From Corynebacterium sp. ACRPO (lineage in GTDB: Bacteria > Actinomycetota > Actinomycetes > Mycobacteriales > Mycobacteriaceae), in NCBI RefSeq assembly GCF_022347205.1, contig NZ_JAKRNE010000012.1, positions 1-64,000 of the forward strand: DNA of 64,000 nt, in the 5' to 3' direction. Under the pieces are notes generated by a model. That model was given only the letters and a program-made list of their open reading frames with translations, did not search any database and was not told the origin of the DNA. Shown one piece after another: positions 57,925 to 64,000 of the stretch. How positions within the stretch are numbered: position 1 is the stretch's first letter; every line of letters starts with the position of its first letter. Position numbers and translations under genes: made by a program.

Positions 57925-58998
57925 TTATGCCGCGGTGTTCACGTAGTTATCGCCCTTAGCGGTGTCACGCTCGCCGGAGAACGGTTGGGTGGTTACCGCG
58001 TATGGGTCCTGACCGATTTCTTCCAGAGCTTCCGCGTTGGTGGCTTCTGGGTTGTCCTCGCGGAACTTCAGGTAGGTGTTGAAGTCCTCCGGAGAGACAA
58101 CGCGGATTTCGAAGTTCATCATCGAGTGGTAGGTACCGCACATCTCAGCACAACGGCCAACGAATGCGCCCTGCTTCTCAATCTTTTCTACCTGGAAGCT
58201 ACGCTCCTGAGCGTTTGCCTCGGGGTGTGCGTAGACGTCGCGCTTGAACAAGAACTCCGGTACCCAGAATGCGTGGGAAACGTCGCCGGAAGCCAGACGG
58301 AACTCAATCGCGGTATCGGAAGGAAGGACCAGAACCGGAACCTCTTCGGTGGTACCGACGGTCTCAATCTTGTTGTAGTTCAGGTAGGAAAGGTCGCCCA
58401 TGGACTTGCCGTGGATTGGGTTCGGGTTGTCCACACCCTCAGGGTCGTGAGCAGTCTTCTCTGCCTCAGCCTGACGCTCCTTGTCGGCACCGTCGTAGTT
58501 CTCACCATTGACATGGTTCTCGGCGTAACCAAACTTCCAGTTCCACTGGAACGCGGTGACGTCGACGACAACCTTCGGATCCTTATCCAAGGCAGTGACC
58601 TTCTGCTGAGTCTGAACGGTGAAGAAGAACAGGCCCATAATGATAAGGATCGGGACGATGGTCAGAACCATCTCCAGCGGAACGTTGTACTGGATCTGGC
58701 GCGGGAACTCGCCCTTGCCATCCTTCTTCGCCTTCTTCGCGCTCCAGCGGAAGATTGCAGTGAGGAACAGGCCCCACATAATAAAACCAACGATCCATGC
58801 GGCAACCCAGACCCAAATCCAGAAGTTGTACATGGCCTCTGCCTCAGGAGTAATACCCTTCGGCCAACCGAATCCAAGGAGGTTCTCTACAGCAGTTGGC
58901 GCCTGAACGTCACAACCTGCCAGAGCGAGTCCACCCAGGGCAAGTGCGCCAGCTACGCCCGCCTTGCGGGCAAAGGTGCGCTTATTACGCTGTCCCAC
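57925..58998 (-). CDS. ctaC: Cytochrome aa3 oxidase subunit II (CtaC), lipoprotein
   Basis: A 357-residue subunit II. The signal peptide ends in the lipobox LALAGC with lipidated Cys29. Two helices (about 50-75 and 105-128) follow, then the CuA domain with SHAFWVPEF and the copper site GRCAEMCGTYHSMM (near 281-293). A charged insertion of about 30 residues (after NGENYDGADKERQAE) sets it apart from proteobacterial forms. The GTG at 58998 is chosen as it begins the signal peptide; the frame is open 15 codons further. The large subunit CtaD is not in the window. Confidence 0.95.
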   Translation of the reverse strand: MGQRNKRTFARKAGVAGALALGGLALAGCDVQAPTAVENLLGFGWPKGITPEAEAMYNFWIWVWVAAWIVGFIMWGLFLTAIFRWSAKKAKKDGKGEFPRQIQYNVPLEMVLTIVPILIIMGLFFFTVQTQQKVTALDKDPKVVVDVTAFQWNWKFGYAENHVNGENYDGADKERQAEAEKTAHDPEGVDNPNPIHGKSMGDLSYLNYNKIETVGTTEEVPVLVLPSDTAIEFRLASGDVSHAFWVPEFLFKRDVYAHPEANAQERSFQVEKIEKQGAFVGRCAEMCGTYHSMMNFEIRVVSPEDFNTYLKFREDNPEATNAEALEEIGQDPYAVTTQPFSGERDTAKGDNYVNTAA

Positions 58999-59388
58999 GT
59001 GTGTTCTGCCTTTCTGTCCACACAAAACTTCTCGAATACTCACAGAGCACTCTTACCCAATCAGAATAGAGGATAATTGCCAGATTCCCAGCCTGTTTAA
59101 AGGCACAAAAGGGCACCTAGTGTGCTCATTTCATATTCTCCTTCTGGTAGGTTACCGCCCCACCTGCACAATGTTCCAACCGCACCCCCAGTATCCATAG
59201 ACTTCGTGTGCGCCAATTCACAGGATTCTCATGGAGCCATCATCCGAAAGTTCGCACCCCTATCGGGGAAGCTAATTCCAAGGCAGTCGGCAGGTTTCCT
59301 TAAGCCGTGGCGTGTTCTGGTTTCACGCTCTCTAGCCGTAAAGTGGGTGACTAGCAATAGACGCTTATATATAAGGAGCAATCTTTAC
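58999..59388. promoter_or_regulatory. Divergent promoter region between ctaC and asnB
   Basis: About 390 bp between two divergent genes. Directly before asnB is a perfect 12-bp palindrome, CTTATATATAAG (about 59364-59375), which may contain the -10 (TATATA) of asnB; AAGGAG follows it as the ribosome site. No other motif was recognised. The open frame that runs into asnB from 59122 has no conserved sequence in this part. Confidence 0.5.
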
Positions 59389-61311
59389 ATGTGCGGACTT
59401 CTTGGCATGCTCGCCGCCACAGGCAACGTAGATAAGTACGTTGATGCGCTGGAACGATCCCTGCCCTGCATGCGCCACCGCGGTCCAGACGCGGCCGGCA
59501 CGTGGCATGACGGCGATGCCGCCTTCGGCTTCAATCGTCTGTCCATTATTGACTTGGAGCATTCCCATCAGCCCCTCCGCTGGGGCCCGAAGGACCAGCC
59601 TGACCGCTACGCCATGACCTTTAATGGTGAAATCTACAACTACGTAGAGCTACGCGAGGAGCTCACCGGTCTCGGCTACACCTTCCACACCGAGGGTGAT
59701 GGCGAGCCCATTGTGGTGGGCTACCACCACTGGGGCAAGGATGTGGTTAACCACCTGCGCGGCATGTTTGGCATCGTCATCTGGGATACCCACACCAAGA
59801 CGATGTTTGCTGCCCGTGATCAATTTGGCATCAAGCCGCTGTATTACGCCACCACCCCAGCAGGAACTGTCTTCGCTTCCGAGATGAAGTGCATCCTTGA
59901 AATGGCAGACGAGATTGGTCTAGAACTCAACCTTGACCGACGCGCCATTGAACACTATGTGGACCTGCAGTATGTCCCGGAGCCAGAATCTCTCCACGCG
60001 AATATTCGCCGCGTTGAATCCGGCTGCACTGTCACTCTTCGCCCGGGCGAGGATGTCGTCTCCGAGCGGTACTTCAAGCCCCGTTTCCCTGTGCAGCAGG
60101 TAAAGCAAGGCGAAGAGCAGCAGCTGTTTAACCGCATTGCAGAGGCGCTCGAAGATTCCGTCGCTAAGCACATGCGTGCCGACGTCACCGTGGGTTCCTT
60201 CCTATCTGGCGGCATTGACTCCACCGCTATTGCCACACTGGCCAAGCGCCACAACCCAGATCTACTGACCTTTACCACCGGCTTCGAGCGCGAGGGATAT
60301 TCTGAGGTCGATGTCGCGGCAGAGTCTGCGGAAGCTATTGGTGTGGAGCACATCGTCAAGATTGTATCCCCTGAAGAATATGCCGAGTCCATCCCGAAGA
60401 TCATGTGGTACCTGGACAATCCGGTGGCTGATCCCTCGCTGGTACCGCTCTACTTTGTGGCGCAGGAGGCCCGCAAACACGTCAAGGTAGTTCTTTCCGG
60501 CGAGGGCGCAGACGAGCTCTTTGGCGGCTACACCATTTACAAGGAACCACTGTCCCTCGCCCCATTTGAGAAGATTCCGTCCCCACTGCGTCGCGGTCTG
60601 GGCAAGCTCTCGCAGGTTCTGCCCGAGGGCATGAAGGGCAAGTCCCTGCTTAATCGCGGCTCGATGACGATGGAAGAGCGCTACTACGGCAACGCTCGTT
60701 CCTTCAACTTTGAGCAGATGCAGCGCGTTATCCCGTGGGCAAAGCGCGAATGGGACCACCGTGAGGTTACCGCCCCCATCTACGCCCAGTCCGAGAACTT
60801 TGATCCGGTTGCCCGCATGCAGCACTTGGATCTATTCACCTGGATGCGCGGTGACATCCTGGTCAAGGCCGATAAGATCAATATGGCCAACTCGCTGGAG
60901 CTGCGCGTGCCCTTCTTGGACAAGGAAGTCTTCAAGGTTGCCGAGTCCATCCCTTATGACCTGAAGATCTCGCACGGCACCACCAAATACGCCCTGCGCA
61001 AGGCCATGGAACAGATCGTGCCGGCGCATGTTCTGCACCGCAAGAAGCTGGGTTTCCCAGTGCCGATGCGCCACTGGCTGGCCGGCGATGAGCTTTATGG
61101 CTGGGCCCAGGACACCATCAATGAATCCCAGACCGAGGACATCTTCAATAAGAAGGAAGTTCTCGAGATGCTCAAGGAGCACCGCGACGGCGTTTCCGAT
61201 CACTCCCGCCGCTTGTGGACCGTGCTGTCCTTTATAATCTGGCACGGCATCTTTGTGGAAAAACGCATCGATCCGCAGATCGAGCAGCGCGACTACCCAG
61301 TCAAGCTCTAA
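59389..61311 (+). CDS. ltsA: Glutamine-dependent amidotransferase LtsA (AsnB family)
   Basis: A 640-residue class II amidotransferase. Cys2 after Met1 is the glutaminase nucleophile (MCGLLGMLAA), with RHRGPDAAGTW and FNGEIYNYVELR. The C-terminal synthetase part has the PP-loop SGGIDSTA (from 273) and ATP/aspartate site GEGADELFGGY. In C. glutamicum LtsA of the same length affects lysozyme sensitivity and wall structure, and homologues amidate the meso-DAP of peptidoglycan. ATG 59389 is certain by Cys2. Monocistronic, ended by a strong terminator. Confidence 0.95.
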   Translation: MCGLLGMLAATGNVDKYVDALERSLPCMRHRGPDAAGTWHDGDAAFGFNRLSIIDLEHSHQPLRWGPKDQPDRYAMTFNGEIYNYVELREELTGLGYTFHTEGDGEPIVVGYHHWGKDVVNHLRGMFGIVIWDTHTKTMFAARDQFGIKPLYYATTPAGTVFASEMKCILEMADEIGLELNLDRRAIEHYVDLQYVPEPESLHANIRRVESGCTVTLRPGEDVVSERYFKPRFPVQQVKQGEEQQLFNRIAEALEDSVAKHMRADVTVGSFLSGGIDSTAIATLAKRHNPDLLTFTTGFEREGYSEVDVAAESAEAIGVEHIVKIVSPEEYAESIPKIMWYLDNPVADPSLVPLYFVAQEARKHVKVVLSGEGADELFGGYTIYKEPLSLAPFEKIPSPLRRGLGKLSQVLPEGMKGKSLLNRGSMTMEERYYGNARSFNFEQMQRVIPWAKREWDHREVTAPIYAQSENFDPVARMQHLDLFTWMRGDILVKADKINMANSLELRVPFLDKEVFKVAESIPYDLKISHGTTKYALRKAMEQIVPAHVLHRKKLGFPVPMRHWLAGDELYGWAQDTINESQTEDIFNKKEVLEMLKEHRDGVSDHSRRLWTVLSFIIWHGIFVEKRIDPQIEQRDYPVKL

Positions 61312-61331
61312 GAGCCTTCCACACATACAAA

Positions 61332-61360
61332 GAGGGTGGGTGCCAGTGGCACCCACCCTC
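61332..61360. terminator. Bidirectional terminator of ltsA and the Fe-S carrier gene
   Basis: A 13-bp perfect stem (GAGGGTGGGTGCC with GGCACCCACCCTC) with a 3-base loop. TTTT follows on the plus strand and TTTG on the minus strand. Confidence 0.92.
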
Positions 61361-61376
61361 TTTTCTGTCCTTCTAT

Positions 61377-61721
61377 TTAGTTGAAGGAATCGCCACAAGC
61401 GCAAGAGCCGGTGGCATTCGGGTTATCAATGGTGAATCCCTGGGACTCGATGGTGTCAGCGAAGTCAATCTTGGCACCGGTCAGGTAGGGAACGGACATC
61501 TTGTCCACAACGAGGTTTACGCCGCCTACCTGGTCAACCTTGTCACCATCCAAGGTGCGGTCATCAAAGTAGAGCTGGTAGCGCAGGCCAGCGCAGCCAC
61601 CAGGCTGGACGGCAATGCGCAGAGAGAGATCGTCGCGGCCTTCCTGATCAAGCAGCGCCTTTGCCTTTGCGGCTGCTGCTTCAGTCAGAATGACGCCGGT
61701 TGCGGAAGCTGGAGCGGTCAT
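61377..61721 (-). CDS. HesB/IscA/ErpA-type iron-sulfur carrier
   Basis: A 114-residue A-type carrier that hands Fe-S clusters to apoproteins. The three conserved cysteines are in GGCAGLRY (Cys43) and GSCACGDSF (Cys107, Cys109). The start ATG is preceded by GAGGAG at 5 bases; a GTG one codon earlier is less likely. It lies between ltsA and the DUF3043 gene as in C. glutamicum. Possible client: the Rieske protein QcrA nearby, though this is only inference. Confidence 0.92.
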   Translation of the reverse strand: MTAPASATGVILTEAAAAKAKALLDQEGRDDLSLRIAVQPGGCAGLRYQLYFDDRTLDGDKVDQVGGVNLVVDKMSVPYLTGAKIDFADTIESQGFTIDNPNATGSCACGDSFN

Positions 61722-61862
61722 CACTTCTCCTCAATAAGTATTGGATTCGTTGCCACTACCCTACCCGGTTAGTTCAGGTGGGAAAAGGTAGCCCATACCT
61801 ACAACACCATCTGGGCCGGGCCTATTCCCCTATTCACACCTAAACCTTGTAGTGTGAGGAGC

Positions 61863-62555
61863 GTGAAACTCCCGTGGCAAAAAGATGACAAGACCTCCAC
61901 TGAACCCGCCCCTGTACAGGACAAAGCTCAGGCCAAAGTTCAGGAAGAGCCCCAGCGCAAGGGCTACACCCCACCGAAGGGTCGTCCTACGCCAAAGCGC
62001 GCAGAGCAAGAGATTGCGCGCGGCGTAAAGCGCGATCCCAATGGCATGTCCGATGCGCAGCGCTACCAGCACCGCAAGGACATGAAGAAGTCCATGAGCA
62101 AGGACGAGTGGAAGGAATATAAGAAGAAGGAGCGCCAAGAGCGCCAGCAGGCCAACCGCGAGCAGCAGGCCCGCATGGCAGAAGGCGATCCGCGCTTCCT
62201 CCCCGCCCGCGACCAGGGTGAAGTGCGCGCCTATGTGCGCGATTGGGTGGATGCCCGCCGCAGCCTGAGCAACTGGGTCATGCCGATGGCCTTGGTGCTC
62301 ATCGTGGTCATGTTCTTGACCTACGCGGTACCCAGCATTGCAACAATCATCAACGCGGTAGCGATGGTTATCCTCGTAATCTTCGCCATCGAGGGCGTCA
62401 TTTTGGCCCGCCGCTGCAATAATGCCGTGCGCGCCAAGTTCCCTGGCACCACCGAAGCCGGCTTTAGTCTTGGTTTTTATGCGTATTCTCGCGCCAGCCA
62501 GCCGCGCAAGTGGCGCATCCCGCGCCCCCGCGTGGAGCTCGGTGCTGACGTTTAG
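61863..62555 (+). CDS. DUF3043 membrane protein
   Basis: A 230-residue protein of the actinobacterial DUF3043 family. The N-terminal half is very charged (Lys/Glu/Arg/Gln, about 1-115) with the signature KGRPTPKRAEQEIA and ending RDWVDARRSLSNW. Two hydrophobic segments (about 133-152 and 157-178) follow, and a basic C-terminus. The function is unknown. The GTG at 61863 gives MKLPWQKDD, the usual beginning; a GTG three codons earlier is possible. Followed 11 bp later by the CobT-like gene. Confidence 0.88.
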   Translation: MKLPWQKDDKTSTEPAPVQDKAQAKVQEEPQRKGYTPPKGRPTPKRAEQEIARGVKRDPNGMSDAQRYQHRKDMKKSMSKDEWKEYKKKERQERQQANREQQARMAEGDPRFLPARDQGEVRAYVRDWVDARRSLSNWVMPMALVLIVVMFLTYAVPSIATIINAVAMVILVIFAIEGVILARRCNNAVRAKFPGTTEAGFSLGFYAYSRASQPRKWRIPRPRVELGADV

Positions 62556-62566
62556 GGGGACTACTC

Positions 62567-63361
62567 ATGGCCATTCCGCAGCCCGATAAGCAGGCACATA
62601 CCGCACAGGACGCGCAGCTCGCCCCTTGGGGGCGCCTGACCGACGCCGCTCAATGGCTGGCTGCTTGCCAAGGCGCGGCACCTGCCCATGAGCCGCGGCG
62701 CGTGCGGGCCGTGATTTTCGCGGATCAAGAGACCTCGCTTTCGGCCGCTGAGACCGCCGCGCGTCGCGCCGAGGCCGGGCTGAATGTAGTCACCGTGACG
62801 GATTATTCCCAAGCCTACAGCCTTGGAGCCGCAACAGCGGATGCGGAAATTGATGCCGGGGCTGACCTACTGATTCCCGGCGGCGAAGAGCTCGCCCGAG
62901 TACCGGCCGTGGTCATGGCGACGATGACGCAAACGGAACCGGTAGTGATCGTCGGCAAGCAGCGCAGCGTAGAAACCTGGAAGCGCGAGGTCACCGCAAT
63001 CCGGGACGCTATGTTCCGCGCCCGCAACCTCGAGGGCATGGAGCTGGTTGAATCGTGCCAGTCCACGGTGCTGGCAGCCACGGTGGGGTTCATTGCCCGA
63101 GCCGCGGAGCGCCGCACGCCCCTGCTTATCGATGCCCCCTTGACCGCCACCGCCGCGCTCCTTGCCGAGCGCGATAACCCCGGCGTGAAAGAATGGCTTT
63201 TCGCCACCACGCTGTCCACTGCCCCTGCGCATAAGTTGGCACTGGAAAAGCTAGGGCTCCATCCCCTGCTGGAACTGGGAATGGAGCCACAACCTGCACT
63301 AGGCGCGCTCGCGGCGCTGCCAATGTTGCTGACCGGAGTGGAGATCGCTGCGGACGCCTAA
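62567..63361 (+). CDS. CobT-like protein, probably without transferase activity
   Basis: A 264-residue homologue of nicotinate-nucleotide--dimethylbenzimidazole phosphoribosyltransferase, about 90 residues shorter than typical CobT. Kept features are PWGRLTDAAQWLAACQG, AGADLLIPGGEEL, the VESCQSTVLAATVGFIARAA and IDAPLTATAAL segments, and LGMEPQPALGALAALPML at the end. The base-binding AGDHGVA is here ADQETSL, and the catalytic GEGTGA segment is QPALGA, so the active-site Glu is missing. The cobU and cobS partner genes are not beside it. A non-catalytic or changed role is inferred. The ATG follows GGGGGAC. Confidence 0.75.
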   Translation: MAIPQPDKQAHTAQDAQLAPWGRLTDAAQWLAACQGAAPAHEPRRVRAVIFADQETSLSAAETAARRAEAGLNVVTVTDYSQAYSLGAATADAEIDAGADLLIPGGEELARVPAVVMATMTQTEPVVIVGKQRSVETWKREVTAIRDAMFRARNLEGMELVESCQSTVLAATVGFIARAAERRTPLLIDAPLTATAALLAERDNPGVKEWLFATTLSTAPAHKLALEKLGLHPLLELGMEPQPALGALAALPMLLTGVEIAADA

Positions 63362-63368
63362 CCGGGGA

Positions 63369-64000
63369 CTACTTCACTAGGGTATGGAGCCAACCGTGGG
63401 TATCCTCCACTGCGCCGCGCTGGATACCGGTGAGGCGCTCGCGCAGGGCCATGGTGATCTCCCCCGCTTCATTGCCATTGACCTGGAAGTCGGCAGAGTC
63501 TCCCAACACGTGACCCACCGGCGTAATAACCGCGGCAGTGCCACAAGCAAAGGCCTCTGACATAGCGCCGGATTCGGCATCGCGCTGCCACTCTTCTGTA
63601 GTAATGCGGCGCTCGGTGACCTCGTAGCCCAAATCCTGCGCTACCTGCAATAGGGATTCGCGGGTAATGCCGGGCAGCAAAGAGCCCGATAGTTCTGGTG
63701 TAACAATCTCCGCGCTATCACCAGAGCCATACACAAACATCAGGTTCATTCCGCCCATCTCCTCGATGTAGCGGCGCTCAATGGCATCCAACCAGACAAC
63801 CTGGTCACACCCCTTTTCATCTGCCTGGGCCTGCGCCAAGAGCGAGCCTGCATAGTTGCCCGCAAACTTGGCCGCGCCGGTGCCGCCAGGGGCTGCGCGC
63901 ACGTAGTCAGTGGATAGCCACACCGAAACCGGCTTGATTCCGCCGCTGAAGTAGGAACCCGCTGGGGAGGCAATGAGCACATAGCGGTAGGAATTGGCGG
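63369..64000 (-). CDS. ilvE: Branched-chain amino acid aminotransferase (C-terminal part)
   Basis: The gene runs off the right edge; about 210 C-terminal residues are visible. Motifs are [19 protein letters not shown], in which the Lys is the PLP-binding residue, [19 protein letters not shown] (with the Glu of this class) and [10 protein letters not shown]. The fold-type IV enzyme exchanges amino groups between Leu, Ile, Val and 2-oxoglutarate. Convergent with the CobT-like gene, 7 bp between the stops. The C. glutamicum order has ilvE in the same position. Confidence 0.93.
   Translation of the reverse strand, partial: ANSYRYVLIASPAGSYFSGGIKPVSVWLSTDYVRAAPGGTGAAKFAGNYAGSLLAQAQADEKGCDQVVWLDAIERRYIEEMGGMNLMFVYGSGDSAEIVTPELSGSLLPGITRESLLQVAQDLGYEVTERRITTEEWQRDAESGAMSEAFACGTAAVITPVGHVLGDSADFQVNGNEAGEITMALRERLTGIQRGAVEDTHGWLHTLVK

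Noticed and set aside
59122..59388. N-terminal extension of the ltsA frame by 89 codons
   Set aside because: Class II amidotransferases need Cys at position 2 after Met removal; the start at 59389 gives this and the usual length of 640.

Overview
The window is a 64 kb piece of chromosome from a Corynebacterium. Several signs agree. The G+C content is high. There is the corynebacterial/mycobacterial set of lipomannan and PIM glycosyltransferases (MptA, an MptC-type GT87 protein, PimB). The actinobacterial cytochrome bc1 genes qcrCAB sit with ctaE, ctaF and ctaC next to the LtsA-type asnB. A DivIVA/Wag31, SepF and YggT cluster follows ftsZ, and DUF3040, DUF3043, Rv2175c-like and Rv2179c-like genes are present. 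Gene order matches, as I remember it, the divIVA-to-ilvE segment of C. glutamicum. The species cannot be named from this window; a skin-type Corynebacterium is a guess.

Layout. 1-0.8 kb: the right end of an IS256-family element that has cut a rarD/EamA permease gene. 0.8-11 kb: accessory and housekeeping genes (HNH/DUF222 protein, rluD, lspA, two lipoproteins, L-asparaginase, dinB, a phosphoesterase, and a GntR regulator coupled to an MFS exporter). 11-14.5 kb: ileS behind a T-box leader. 14.5-15.9 kb: a second HNH/DUF222 gene and a small membrane protein. 15.9-36.2 kb: the division and cell wall (dcw) cluster on the minus strand, transcribed mraZ-rsmH-ftsL-ftsI-murE-murF-mraY-murD-ftsW-murG-murC-ftsQ, then after a terminator ftsZ-pgeF-yggS-sepF-yggT and finally divIVA. 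36.6-51.6 kb: DUF3040 and HEPN genes, a GNAT acetyltransferase, idsA, mptA, an Rv2175c-like DNA-binding gene divergent from pknL, aroG, an exoribonuclease gene, an MptC-type mannosyltransferase, an acyltransferase-3 gene with plsC, glk, pimB and two NlpC/P60 hydrolases. 52.5-59 kb: the bc1-aa3 respiratory genes ctaE-qcrC-qcrA-qcrB and ctaC-ctaF. 59.4-64 kb: asnB/ltsA, an A-type Fe-S carrier, a DUF3043 gene, a CobT-like gene that seems to have lost its catalytic residues, and ilvE running off the right edge.

The genes largely serve one theme, making and dividing the envelope. The dcw genes make lipid II and the septum, DivIVA directs polar growth, IdsA supplies prenyl chains, MptA, the MptC-type protein and PimB build lipoglycans, and the NlpC/P60 enzymes trim peptidoglycan. 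LtsA is thought to amidate cell wall precursors. The bc1-aa3 block supplies respiration.

The points most worth a second look are: an extended, helically phased array of GTGGG/CCCAC boxes upstream of mraZ, a layered hairpin between mraZ and rsmH, a T-box leader with a visible anti-Shine-Dalgarno, an acyltransferase gene whose only sensible start codon is AUU (or AUC), a possible c-di-AMP-type leader before an NlpC/P60 gene, the catalytically altered CobT homologue, and an 11-mer that recurs nine times.
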